Assembly: GCA_023014485.1 (NCBI GenBank)
Contig: JAJOZX010001729.1
Coordinates: 682,001-746,000, forward strand
Direction: 5' to 3'
Source: Bathynomus jamesi
Taxonomy: Eukaryota; Arthropoda; Malacostraca; Isopoda; Cirolanidae
Length of the DNA: 64,000 nucleotides
The notes below the pieces were generated by a model. It did no database searches and was not told where the DNA came from. It worked only from the letters and a program-made list of their open reading frames with translations. A program made the translations under genes and the position numbers. Within the stretch, counting starts at the first letter, position 1. Each line of letters opens with the position of its first letter. Of this stretch, positions 11,095 through 22,144 are shown in pieces.

Positions 11095-12775
11095 GCCCCT
11101 GGTCAAAAATAAGTACGGAGACATTCTGTCCAGCAATAATTACAGGCCTATTGCTGTCGCTTCTTGCTTCTCGAAACTACTAGAAAAAAATCTTTACTCC
11201 GATTAAATGATTACCTATGGACATCGCCTAATCAGTTTGGCTTTAAAAGGTCCCACTCAACTGACCTGTGTATCTATGTACTTAAAGAAACAATATCTAA
11301 ATACATTGACAGTAATTCAACCATTTATAGCTGTTTCCTTGATATAAGTAAGGCATATGATAGGGTGAACCACTATTTTATTTGCAAAACTAGAAGACAG
11401 GAAGGTTCCCATGTACATATTAAATTTATTGAAATTTTGGTATTCCCACCAATCTTTCACTGTTAGGTGGGGCAATGTACTATCCGAGTGTGTTGGCTCC
11501 TCTTGCGGGGTGAGACAAGGCTCCTTGCTCTCCCCTATGCTGTTTAATGTGTATATTGACGGATTAATTGCTTCACTTAATGAGGCAACAGTAGGATGTT
11601 GTATAGATAACACAAGGATAAATAACTTAGTTTATGCCGATATGGTGTTAATAAGTCCCTCTGTTAAAGGTCTGGATCAGCTACTAAAAGTCTGCGAAGT
11701 GTACTCGCAGAAACATATTTTTAATGTTACAAAAACTAAGGTTATGCAATTTCATCCTAAAAGCTGTAATCAGCCAGCTGATATTAGGTTTAAAATGAGA
11801 GGTGAAGTAATTGAGGAAGTACAAGAGTTTAAGTATTTGGGTCAAACTATGACTATTTTCTTATATCTGAGTCATAATCTCGAAGTCTTTGTGCTAAAGT
11901 GAATGACTGTAAGGAACTTTCGGTTCTGTACAAGTGAAACTAAAGACACACTCTTTCGTACTTTCTGCAGTAATATATACAGACAAGAACTCTGGGTGAA
12001 TTATAAAAAAGGTTCTGGCAGAACCCTAAATTTGCTGTACAACAGGTCTTTTAGACTCTTACATAAATTACCCCCGAGATGCTCAGCTTCGCAAATGTTT
12101 GCTACCCGCAATGTCCCGAGCTTCCCGGAGGTAACAAGACGTGCTCAACACAGTCTAATGCAAAGAATTAAAAAATCAACCAACCCGATCATCCAAGCTA
12201 TCCATCAGTCTTGCCATTTATTTATCCTCTAAGCCAGTGGTTCCCAACCTTTTCACCACAGAGGACCCCTTTTATTTTTATTTTTTCCCACGGACCCCAT
12301 GTTTTTGAAAGATTCCGTCTACCAAACAAACTGTTTTTATTAACTAGTAATTAACTCGTTTTCTCATTTTTCACTATCAAATATAGGACATATAAGTGGG
12401 TATGCAATTAAAATACAGCGTATTAAAAAAGTATTAATAAATTCCAGCCAAGAGCAAGGAAACTTGAAATTTTAGCCTGAGTAAATGTACGATTTCCATT
12501 GGAACCTCTCGAAATATTGAAAGCTCACGCACCCCCAGTACTACCTTCGCGGACCCCCAGGGGTCCGGGGACCCCAGGTTGGGAACCACTGCTCTAAGCT
12601 ATGGACTTCTTGGTACGAAAACGTCTGTCTGTAGCTCCACTTAATTTCGACAGTGCAGTATTATTTCTAATCAATTGTATATATTTCTATCCTTAGTGTA
12701 TGAACTGTCATTGTATTAATAATATTTGTCATATGGACTATATAGTCTGCCAATAAACATTTTCATTTCATTAAC
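11095..12775 (+). pseudogene. Non-LTR retrotransposon RT fragment and 3' UTR, split by a hAT MITE
   Basis: The frame opens near 11,110 with DILSSNNYRPIAVASCFSKL. It then has SPNQFGFKRSHSTD, CFLDISKAYDRVNH (motif A, about 11,335), CGVRQGSLLSPMLFNVYIDG (motif B, about 11,505) and NLVYADMVLIS at about 11,630. In the last motif the second catalytic Asp of YADD is absent because one codon is deleted. Frames change near 11,400 and 11,900. The C-terminal region ends at about 12,232. A MITE then interrupts the 3' UTR, which resumes at 12,600 and ends near AATAAACATTTTCATTTCATT. The 5' half is missing. It is a Jockey/CR1-group relative distinct from the LINE at 7.5 kb. Confidence 0.8.
12235..12591. 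mobile_element. Non-autonomous hAT element (MITE), 357 bp
   Basis: The terminal inverted repeats are CAGTGGTTCCCAACCT at the left and AGGTTGGGAACCACTG at the right. A perfect 8-bp target duplication, CTCTAAGC, lies at 12,227-12,234 and 12,592-12,599. This combination is diagnostic of the hAT superfamily. There is no coding capacity. It sits in the 3' region of a LINE and is therefore younger than that LINE. Confidence 0.95.
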
Positions 12776-13278
12776 AACGTCACTATTTACACTATGCCTA
12801 AATTCAGCGCCTGAAAACAGGCTAGGAAAAAGTCGTGTGTGTTTGCAGTTCCTGAAAACAGGAAAGCAACATGCTCACGTTCCCACTTACGTTTCGCCAT
12901 GTTTTGATTCGACTGGCCATGTGATCCGTCCCAACCAATCGACGTCATTCAGTACTCCCTCGTCAGGCACTAATATATGGCTTTCCCTCAACCACCTGCT
13001 TTCAAACTCCTAAAAAAAGGCGTTTACACGAGACCGCTTTCAGGCATCTGTAAACAGCGATTTAATAGTGTTCACCTGATATATTATTCTTGGTGCTTTT
13101 TCTTATTCGTAAATTTTGAATATTTTCCGGATATCTGAACGTCGATTGAAGATGGTTCCTTGGTTTTAATATACGTTACTAAAAATGCTTTATACAATGT
13201 GAACTAAGTCCACTGTAAACAGGAGAGTTCATAAAGTATTCGAGTAAAAGTAAATAATTTTTTTTGTAACTTCGTTTC
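12776..13278. other. No gene recognised
   Basis: Sequence between the end of one LINE and the target duplication of the next. Short open frames only; no family motif, inverted repeat or RNA gene is visible. Confidence 0.6.
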
Positions 13279-13301
13279 AAGTAATAAAGGGTTGTTGTTG
13301 T

Positions 13302-16279
13302 TTAGTCGATCAGCCCACCCTGATCGAACAAGCCGGCGGCACGCAGGTAACCGATCGCCCCCTCCGGAGTGGACCAGAGGTTCAGCGCACTAGTGATGTG
13401 TTGAATTCTATATTGTGCTAGAGTGGCACAGTCTGTCATAATGTGTTCAATTGTTTGTGGTGTCCTGGCACAGGTGGCAGGTGTCGTCTGTGGAGTTGTG
13501 TAGTCTGTGTTTATATGTCCGTAAGTCGGGGTGATGTCCACATCGAAATCGTGCTAAGTTAACTCGATCCGATCTGCTCAGGCTGATCTCTGACCTGTTA
13601 ATGGGTGGCGGCTTCGCACCAAAGACCGCAATCGGACCGGGTCGTGTCAGTGCTTTGTGTGTGTGTTTTTCTGTACTGCGTGATGTCTGTGGGGCGTGGT
13701 ATGGAATGGAGTATTTGGTTATAATGTGTGTCTGGTGTTACCTTAATGGTGCGAGGTGTCGGTGCATGATTGTACATGTAGTAGCAAGGGTGTTGTGGGT
13801 TAGTTGTCGTTGCTGCCATGAATTGTGTTTCCCTCATGTCTAAATGTTCCTTAACTTTCAGTATTTTTGTTTGTGTGCAGGTGTTCTATTGGTGGTAGTT
13901 TGAGTGCATATTGTATTTGTATTGTCTGTAAGGTGTTTGTGTGTGTTTGAGATAATGGGTGCCCAGCATGGGCTAGCATAGTCCATAACTGAGCGAATAT
14001 ATTGTTTGTATACGAGTGTTGTTTCCTGCTGGTGTCCAAAGTTTGTGCCTGTTAGTACCCCAGTTTTGTATATTGTTTGTATGTTATTTGTAGCGGTGTC
14101 GATGTTGTTGTGGGTGGATGTTAGTGATGTCATCTGCATATGATAAGGTAAGCTTGTTATCTGAGTGTTGGAATGTCATGCCTGTGTAAGTTGAAGTGTG
14201 TTGGTGAGAGAACAGAGCCTTGAGGGACCCCGTTCGGAAAAAGCTTATTTTTGGATGACTTGCCATTAAATGTGACATGTGAATATCTTCCTGAAAGATA
14301 GTTGCTCAGCCACCGTTTGGTGGTGGTATGCATGTTTGTGTTGAGTATTTTGTTTGAGGGAAGCGTGGGATAGCATCAAATGCTTTACTAATGTCTATTG
14401 TTGCTAATAGTGTATGTTGAGCTGGTCGGTTGGAGTTGATGCCATCCATCATGTGCTGCGTGAGGTTAGTGAGTAATGTCGTGGTTGAGTGGTGAGGTCT
14501 GAATCCATGTTGAGTCGGCGATAGTGGTATGTGTGGGTTGGTGATTTGTAAGATTAGTCTGTTACTTTGGAAGGTGTGCATAATAAAGTAATGAGTCTAT
14601 AGGAAGCTGGTTCTGTTGGATTTTTGTTTGGTTTGAGTAGTATAATAATTTTACCTTGTTTCCATATGTCAGGAATAATAGTGTTGGTATGAAAATGTGC
14701 TGATATTTGTGAGAGCTAGTATTCTCTGTGGGCCCAAGTGTTTAAGGTGTATGTTAGATATGTTGTATGGTCCAGTCGCCTTCGAATTCTTAATGCTTTT
14801 GATGATCTTGATGGTCTGGTCTGTATTGAAGGATGTAATGGTCGTGTCGAGTCTGTAGGTTTTCTTGTGTCTGGCTGTTTGTCTGTCTGCGTGTTTCTGG
14901 TTGTTGTCTCTGTTTAAGTGACTGATCTTTGCGTAGTGATTAACTAGAATGTTAGCTTGTGTATATGTTGGGATATTATTTTGGCTGCGACAGATAGCCG
15001 CGCTGAGGTGAATGCCGCTGTTAGTGAGTAATGCTGTTTAGTCTTGTATAGCCTGGATGTATATGTGGAGTGGTTTAGTGTTATGAATTCCCTAAATGTT
15101 TTTGTTTTTCTGTGTTGAGCTGTTATCTGCTGTTTTATGGCTTCTTGTGTGGTGTTTGTGTTATGTTTGAGGTTACGTTTCCTTATGAGGTGGGCTATTT
15201 CACTAGTGTAATTTGGGTTATTTCCTAATGTTGCCCTTGGGTATGTATTTGTTTGCATTATTGATGATCTGATTAAATGTCTTGCGTGTTGTATTGATAT
15301 TTATGATGGGTGTGCTGTTTAATGTGGTGAATTGTTCCTCGGTCTGTATTTTGAACTGTTCCCAATCAGCTTTCTTGTAATTTCTGTAAGTGTGCCTAAG
15401 GCTTTTGGGGCAGTGTGTAGAACGTGTTGTAATGATGATGAGCAGGTCGTCTGATGAGTTTTTCTGTTCTCGTGTGTGGACAGAACGTTGTCTGGGGAGG
15501 AATTTGAGTATCCTGCTTGATGTGGTGTGTGTGTATGTTCTGTATTAAGAATGGAGAGGCTGTTTAGTTGTGTGGCTATGTTGGCGCCTCTGGTGTTGCT
15601 TTGGTTGTGCAGGTACCAACTAGTCTTTAGCGTTGAAGTCTCCTCTTAAGATAACATTAGTGAGAGAGGCCAGATTGTGTAACTGGATTGTAATTGGCTG
15701 GCACCTGAGTTGAACTATCTGGTGGGATGTAAATGTTGATTAGTGTTGTTTTGCGCTTGTTTTAATGTTAACTGCCTATATTTCTATCGTGTTATCTGCT
15801 TGGATTGTGTTTGTAATGTTTTGGGTGGCATCAGTGTAGCTAATGCTTTTACGTATGTAAATGTTGAGTCCACCCCCGTGACCCCCAATACGATCTTGAC
15901 GGATCGCCGTGAAGTTAGGGATGGTTGGTGTTTTGTGTGTGCGTTTTAATTTTTTCTTGTATAAGTGCTGTGTGAATGTTTTTTTGTGTACGAATTCCCT
16001 AAGCTGCATGATTTTGTTTGAGAGGCCATCTACGTTGTACTGTTAATATGGTAATATACTTCTGTATGTGTCTCATGGTGCTATTGTCTGTCTGTGTGTG
16101 TGTGTATGGTGACATGTGTAAGTTGTAGTGGGGCCTGGTTTAGTCTTGATGTCGCAGGAGAGTAAGAGTAGTCCGGGGAGCAGGCAATTTGAGGAAGATT
16201 GCCACCAGCGCGTTGATGTTTTGGTTTGACGTCGCCTCCTCTTCGCGTTGACTTGTCCCGTGCTGGAGGATACAGCCAC
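13302..16279 (-). pseudogene. LINE polyprotein remnant (endonuclease, RT, CCHC), many frameshifts
   Basis: On the minus strand the pieces are as follows. An N-terminal peptide (16,279-16,073) is followed by endonuclease-like PNFTAIRQDRIGGHGGGLN (about 15,900). A spacer ORF covers 15,258-14,944. RT blocks QHGFRPHHSTTTLL and TIDISKAFDAIPR (motif A, about 14,390) follow, then LSYADDITNI (motif C, about 14,130). A C-terminal CARTPQTIEHIMTDC zinc motif (C-x-n-H-x4-C, about 13,440) ends near LFDQGGLID. The frame changes at least six times, so it is dead. RT style and the C-terminal CCHC fit the Jockey/I group; I cannot fix the clade. Confidence 0.8.
16129..16164 (-). other. Degenerate 2A-like (ribosome-skipping) motif
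   Basis: Minus-strand translation near the N terminus of the LINE reads LLLLSCDIKTKPGP. Canonical 2A sequences end D-x-E-x-N-P-G-P after a hydrophobic run. Here D, PGP and the leucine run are kept, while E and N have both become K, each a single-base change from Glu (GAA/GAG to AAA/AAG) or Asn. Known 2A-like sequences occur at the N termini of several non-LTR retrotransposon clades. This copy would not be expected to work. Confidence 0.65.
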
Positions 16280-16479
16280 TGTTAGAAGCTTCTTTGTCAG
16301 CTGCTAAAGTAATAAAGGGTTCCTAAGGAACTGTATAGGTTCCGTTTTTGGTATAGTGTTAAAAAAAATGTGCCAGTAAGTCCCCGATTAGCCATCTATG
16401 CTGCTCCGAATTCGGAACCCATTTCTGGGAGACACCTTGCCTTAATTTATTTTGATATGTAATTGGGAACCAAACTATA

Positions 16480-17816
16480 AGGTTGTAACATATATTCTGC
16501 TCGATTTTTTAGTTCATTCAGAACAAAAATTGAACTACTCATTGACAAATTAATCATCAATATAATTCCCTTCTTTTTCTATAACCACCTCCCACCTGTA
16601 GAAAAAAATGTTTATGCCACATTCGAAGAAATCCCTTGGTTTAGAGTTGAAAAAAAGCGATCACTTCGTTTTAGATAGCTTCCCTGGATTGCAACTTTTG
16701 TCCATCTAGGTGGTGGTACAGACTTTTGAATAAATGGTAGTCTGAAGGTGCGATGTCTGGAGAATAAGGTGAATGAGGCATTTTTTCCCAATCAAATGCC
16801 TCCAATTGGGCAATGGTGATTCGAGCAGTGTGAGGGCGCGCGTTATCCTGGTGGAATAGAACACCTCTGCGATTGATTAATGCAGGACGTTTTTCTTGTA
16901 ATGCAATCTTCAATCGTTGGAGTTGTTGTCAGTAGACTTAGGTTGTGATTGTTTGGTTATCTGGCAGAAGCTCAAAATGAATAATTCCTTGCATATCCCA
17001 CCAAATGCATAGCAAAACTTTCTTTGGATGGGGTCCATACCTTGGCTGAGGTTCAAGCTTTGTTTCACGGCTAAGCCACTGATGTCAACGCTTAATATTA
17101 TTATAGAGGACCCATTTTTCATCCCCAGTGACGATCCGATTCAAAAACGGTGCCTGCAGGCTGAGAATGCAGTGATGTGCAAATATCGATTCGATGTTGA
17201 AGATTCGCTTGTGACAAATCGTGCGGAACCAATTTTCCAACCTTCACTACTTTTCCTAACAGCTTCAAATGACGATGAATGGTTATATGGCTAACGCCGA
17301 GTTGCCGGCCAAGTTCTCTTAGTTACCGTTGGGTTTTCCTCCACTGTTGCTTTCAGCAACTCATCTGACTCATTTGGTCGTCCTGTTCGTTGATAATCTT
17401 TCAGACTGAAGTCTCCATTTCTGAACTTCTCAAACCATCTCCTACACATCCATTCGCTCACATTATTATTTCCATCAAAACACTGAATGTTTGTTGCGGA
17501 TTCATTAACGTTAGATCCTTTATGGAACTCATACAGCATCACATGTCGAATATGCTCTTTCGTGGGCTCCATGTTTTTTTTTTTTTTTTCAATTACTGTA
17601 ATATCGTAGGGGTAGCGTTGTAACTGTATGAAAAACACATAGAAAATATTCATTAGACTAAGCCTACACTAGCCTAATCATTCTGTATCGTGATAAAATT
17701 TGTGCGAACATGTCGCCGCGTGTATTTTGCAACATTTCTAAAACTACTTCACATTATCTTGGTTATTCTATTATCTATCGTCCGTTTTCTAATCGAGCAG
17801 AATTTGTTACAACCTG
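16480..17816 (-). mobile_element. mariner element with TIRs, minus strand, 1.34 kb
   Basis: Terminal inverted repeats AGGTTGTAACA...TTCTGCTCGATT (16,480-16,512) and AATCGAGCAGAA...GTTACAACCT (17,788-17,816) bound a transposase remnant. Length and architecture fit mariner. I did not see a convincing TA duplication at the outer ends, so the boundaries could be off by a few bases. Confidence 0.85.
16671..17572 (-). pseudogene. mariner (DD34D-type) transposase, frameshifted
   Basis: From the ATG at 17,572 the minus strand reads MEPTKEHIRHVMLYEFHKGS, then a MCRRWFEKFRNGDFSL helix-turn-helix region and the GRPNE-type linker. This is the mariner N-terminal DNA-binding domain. After a frameshifted middle (about 17,290-16,913) the catalytic core resumes with VLFHQDNARPHTA (second Asp) and HSPYSPDIAPSDYHLF (third Asp, consistent with DD34D). 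It ends near 16,671 or slightly beyond. The first catalytic Asp lies in the broken section. It cuts and pastes the element when intact; this copy cannot. Confidence 0.85.
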
Positions 17817-19313
17817 TTGTTTAAGTTTCATAATGTAAAATTTTCCATTTCATTAATTTTTATTAAATTATATTGCTTACGTGAGATGCAATGAAGTCAT
17901 TTTTATCGTGACTCTTGTTTTAGTTAAATGTTAAAAATAAACAATAAATGAACCATTAACTTTATCATATTTATATAACGTAGCAATAAATTCCCATATA
18001 AAAAACCACTAGCAAAAACCTCTCGCTAAAATAAAAATTTACCTCGTTGAATTTGAACAAAGGCTTCAAATGTTAAAAAAAAACCTTGAATATTTCTTGT
18101 TGGTGAATAAGTGACTTATTGGATCCTGTTTTAACATCGTATGAAGCTGTAAAAATACAAAATGATTCGCTGAATAACTTCTAAAAAAAAAATTCATCAA
18201 AGTAAAGACAGTGTGCATTGATTAATTTTTTTATCAGTTTCAAGACTGGAGCAATCCGTATGGTTAAGATAGAAGTCATACAAAGAAATAAAACTCGTTA
18301 AAAGAAAACTGAAAAATTCATACCCAGAGAGGAAACTTAACTTTTATGGAGAGGAAAATGATGATGATCCTTAGTGTTCCTTAATTAAAAGACTCTTTCA
18401 AGTAAAATTTGTTAAACTGGATTTACAGTAATTACAACTGGTCATTGTAATTAGCTATAATCGCTATATATGAAGTATATAGGTTACTATAAAATATGGC
18501 CTATAATAATAGTTTGGTATCTAACTTTCCTGCATTTCCCCAGTGTAGGTCTGTTTCTGTGCTTTTGATGTAACTTTTGCCGTTACATTTGAGAGGAACA
18601 AAACCCAAAGGAGAGGGAAGGGGTAGGGCATTATTAAGGTACAGAAGTCGCAGTTCAGATTCTAGTTTGATGACTAACTTTATTTACCACCACTGAGCAG
18701 TTATGATTTTTGAAATTACAGTTCAGGAGTTACTGTTCCTAGTATACATTTTACCATTTATTTCTCCGGCGTGTTTTTAAGGTAATACTAAATTGAACGA
18801 AATGTAGAGGAAAAACAAAGGTTAACGGGTACCCGCAGCATTTGTTGCAAGTACAACTCTGCCGACCGTCAACAGATGGCGCGGCGGAACGCAGGCTCAC
18901 AGTATGGCATCCCCCATTTGCTTTCCCCACGTTGTCCATGAGACGTTCTCTAATCGAAGGGAGGAGAAGGATTGGATACGATCCCGAGCACTTTAACGCC
19001 ACTTCTTGAGACTGAATCACTCGGACACCCGGAAGGCAATGCAGGCGTGGGTAGAAAACTAGGTGTTGAGGAGTAGTTTGGTGTCTTGGGGATGAGGTTG
19101 ATGTAAGTGGGGGGCAAAAGATTGTTTGCTGGTTTTATACTTCAAATAGAAGGATATTCGATTTTAGTACTTTATAGTTTCTTCTCGCTTCGAGACCCGT
19201 TTATTTTCATTTTAAATGAATCACTCCCCGAGAGAATCATTCCCATTCTTAAATTACAGTTTAGCGTTTCCTATTTCGTTCGTAACCACTCGTATTAGTT
19301 CACTGTAAATATG
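17817..19313. other. No gene recognised
   Basis: About 1.5 kb, AT-rich with one GC-richer patch at 18,830-19,060. Open frames are under 90 codons without recognisable motifs. I see no element ends or RNA genes. Confidence 0.55.
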
Positions 19314-19425
19314 CTGCGTCGTGGCCACATTGCAATACCACTTCTAGTTCGATCAGCAAAGTTAAGCAACATTGAGTCTCTTCAGTAGTTGGATGGTGAT
19401 CGTCCTCCGCGTTTCGATGATGTAG
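19314..19425 (+). ncRNA. 5S rRNA-derived SINE head or 5S pseudogene
   Basis: The segment matches 5S rRNA from about nucleotide 10 to 95. GCAATACCACTTCTAGTTCGATCAGC corresponds to the loop B/helix III region. AAAGTTAAGCAACATT corresponds to box A of the internal promoter. CAGTAGTTGGATGGTGATCG corresponds to box C. Several bases differ from any functional 5S, and the 3' end is lost. It runs directly into a non-5S body, as in SINE3-type elements. An isolated 5S pseudogene is the alternative. Confidence 0.75.
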
Positions 19426-19700
19426 CGACCCTCGGATGGTTCGGATTTCACGTGAAGCTTCGTTCCGTCATAGCACGGTTGGCAATAAAATGCCCAACCC
19501 ATATGGACCCATCAAACCAATCGATGTTAAATGTAAAAAATAAAATTTAAGGTTTTCCGGTTTTATTATTATTTTACTGCTGATAGCGACCCGTGATTCG
19601 AATTACGTAAAGCTGGAGATCCCTTCCGTCATATGGCCGTAAATGTGTAAATGTTGCGAAGGAGGTTAAACAACCCGTCACTATTATTATTACTGCTGAT
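19423..19700 (+). repeat. Probable SINE body with two diverged copies of a 70-bp module
   Basis: GTAGCGACCCTCGGATGGTT...TTCCGTCATAGCACGG (19,423-19,485) and ATAGCGACCCGTGATTCG...TTCCGTCATATGGCCG (19,585-19,640) are related. Each is followed by GTAAATG/AAAATG and an ACTGCTGAT(A/G)G segment. The first copy directly follows the 5S-like head, so the block may be a SINE body or two tandem SINE 3' ends. Confidence 0.5.
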
Positions 19701-20916
19701 GGTATCAATTTAAAGGAATACGAACGAAAACTATTCATTTGTGTTTGAAATATAAAAATAATTTGTTACTCGCAACTTAATTCTAAATAGTTAACCATTT
19801 AAATTCCATTTCATAATGAATAATGGTGTGTACCCTTCTACCCTGAACTACTACTATGGTTAACTTGGCTTCCTGCCTTATAGTGGTCTGTGTAAATAAT
19901 CAAACAAAAATTTACAGAAAATGAGTAAGTTTGGGGTAACTTTAGTTCTGATTCGTAACTAGCCTCACTAACGTTCCACACGCTAATTTACTTGTTTTAG
20001 AAAAGTAGCTTTTAGTTTAGGATTGTAGTCATGAAGTGTGTACCTTGTTTCTATAGTTTACACACACACACACACACACGTGTGTGTGTGAAGGACCAGG
20101 CCAAAGCACTGAACCCTTTAACCTAACTTTTAATTTTCAATTTTTACTGAAAATAGTGAATGAATGAAGCGCAATTAAAATATAGTTAAAATTATAAATT
20201 CAAGTTATATAGTTTGGAGTTATCAGAAATTAATTAGTTCCCCCCAAAAAAATTAAATCGGAAAAAAAACAAAAAAAAAACCCACAACCCAGGTTTGGGT
20301 TTTTCAAAAAAAAAACAACTGGGTTTTGGCCAACCCTACCTCAAAGTTGCCGTTGCGAAGAAGATTAAACTGTTTCGACCATTATAACTGTTGTCAATTT
20401 AAATAATGATACCCGGTCAGGACATTATTAAATCCTGATGAATTATTATTGACACCTGGTTAGGTAACCACTAATACAAGAGCTGCTCCACCACCTCTTC
20501 AGTTCGTTTCAAAACTTTGCGTATATGTTTGCACTTCAGTGATCACGAGGAAAAGGGTTTATTTTTTTTTTTTTACCATACCCACTGAAACCAAAGATTG
20601 AGCGGAATGACATCTGATCGACTTTACATTTTATCGACAAGTATATTGTAGGTTAGATTAGTTTTTTAGTGTCGACGTTCTTGTTGATCCGATGGGTATA
20701 GGTCCAGATTGAGAGCCATAAATAGCCTAAAGGGAGTTATTTACATCGCGTAAGTCATTAATTTTATTTAATTTTTGACAGATTAATTACGATGTGATCA
20801 CAAAATACGCGTCTTCAAGCAACATCACAGCTACCATCTGCGGATGATATCAAGTGCTGTCTGATGAGCCTTTAGTGAGTACACTTTAAACCTATTATTT
20901 TGAATTTTTATAACCT

Positions 20917-20967
<51 letters not shown>
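19701..20967. other. No gene; simple repeats
   Basis: AT-rich. It contains a (CA)n(GT)n hairpin tract (20,058-20,090), A-rich runs near 20,265-20,320 and a (TA)n tract at 20,921-20,960. No coding motif is seen. Confidence 0.6.
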
Positions 20968-20969
<2 letters not shown>

Positions 20970-21367
20970 GGGTGTCTCATAAGTCTGGAACCATAGGGTA
21001 AAATAAGTAATTCATGTTTTTCCGTTTATGCAAGTGCCCATGATGTCTTTGAGTAAGGAAGAACGCATCCAGGTAATTCTGTTTGTAGGAAATCGGAGTC
21101 AGAGGGAGGTCGCTGAGGAATTTAACAGATTGCATCCGGACCGCGCGCCGATAACACACAGCTATGTCGGCAAACTTGTAGCAAAGTTCAGGGAAACAGG
21201 ATCCATAGGAGATAAACCACGCAGTGGACCTCCTAGGACATCCACCGACGATGACACAGCCGCTACCATCCTTGCTTATTTCACAAAGTCCCCAAAAGTC
21301 TCTTCGGCGTTTTTATTGACGTTTTTATCATTTTTGCCCTATGGTTCCAGATTTACGGGGGACACTG
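20968..21367 (+). mobile_element. Deletion derivative of a Tc1/mariner element (400 bp)
   Basis: The ends CAGGGTGTCTCATAAGTCTG and, inverted, CAGTGTCCCCCGTAAATCTG share the inner GGAACCATAGGG(T/C)AAAA. Inside, 21,043-21,291 encodes the N-terminal helix-turn-helix region of a transposase: SLSKEERIQVILFVGNRSQ, NRLHPDRAPITHSYVGKLV, GSIGDKPRSGPPRTSTDDD. Everything from the linker to the right TIR is deleted. This is how MITEs arise from autonomous mariners. Confidence 0.85.
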
Positions 21368-21387
21368 TATATTACTTAGGCGGTTAA

Positions 21388-22136
21388 CTGATTCACTCAC
21401 CGTGAATGGCGTTAACTATGATTTACTAATGTTGACCGTTGTGCACTTATTCGTGATCCATGACATTGAGTTAGCCATGATTTGGCGTGGTGCTTACATC
21501 CGCGGTTCGCATCCCGTCAGCCCACCACAACGCACCTCGGTCAGTGTCTCACCGTGTTTCATAGAGTACACATGATAATACTGCGTGTGGTGGTGTGCGA
21601 GGTGGTGGGCTACTCGGTGCTGGCGGGCAGCAACGGCTGCGCTACCCACTCACCGGAGGGGTATACCGAGTTCAAAATGTGACAAAACGCAAATTATCTG
21701 AAATGTGTGACAAAATGGTTGTATAATGTGACAAAGGGAAAAAAGCTGTTATGACAGGCTGAGAAATTGAAATAAGGAGGACTGGCGATGCTACAAGCAG
21801 CATGCAAGTGTGAGTGACATTAATAAAGCCAATGCAGCAAATGCTATACTTGAACGAAGTGAACAGTCGCGAAATGAAGGTGAAACATCGAAACTTGCAC
21901 ATGAAAGTAACAAGAACAACAAAAAGCAGAAAAAAAAAACCCATCCTTAAGTGACTGAACTTTGCTTTTGGTTTCCTCGAATCTTTCATGGTAAATTTTA
22001 TTTGTTTATTAGATTTAAATTTATATTATTGATATCCTTCTCTTACTTTATTTCAATGCCTTATTCATATTGTTCCCTTAAATCTATGCATTGCATTCAT
22101 TCATGTATAGACGTGTTATCATTTGGTTAGGTAGTT
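21388..22136. other. No gene recognised
   Basis: This includes a GC-richer stretch (21,490-21,670) with short internal repeats of GTGGTG/CACCAC, then AT-rich sequence. The open frames have no recognisable motif. Sequences GTTAACT/GTGAATGG at 21,373-21,420 resemble the palindrome at 23.13 kb. Confidence 0.5.
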
Positions 22137-22144
22137 GTACAGAG

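Larger units (their letters stand above)
13294..16306 (-). mobile_element. Non-LTR retrotransposon with 15-bp target duplication, minus strand
   Basis: The identical 15-mer AAGTAATAAAGGGTT flanks the element at 13,279-13,293 and 16,307-16,321. The minus-strand 3' end is a simple (AAC)n tail directly abutting the duplication, as expected of target-primed reverse transcription. The 3.0-kb interval encodes, in order on the minus strand, a short N-terminal region, an APE-type endonuclease fragment, RT motifs and a C-terminal zinc motif. This defines both ends precisely. At about 3 kb it is short for a complete LINE, so internal deletion is likely. Confidence 0.9.

Noticed and set aside
19314..19425. 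Functional 5S rRNA gene
   Set aside because: Several mismatches at conserved positions and a missing 3' end.
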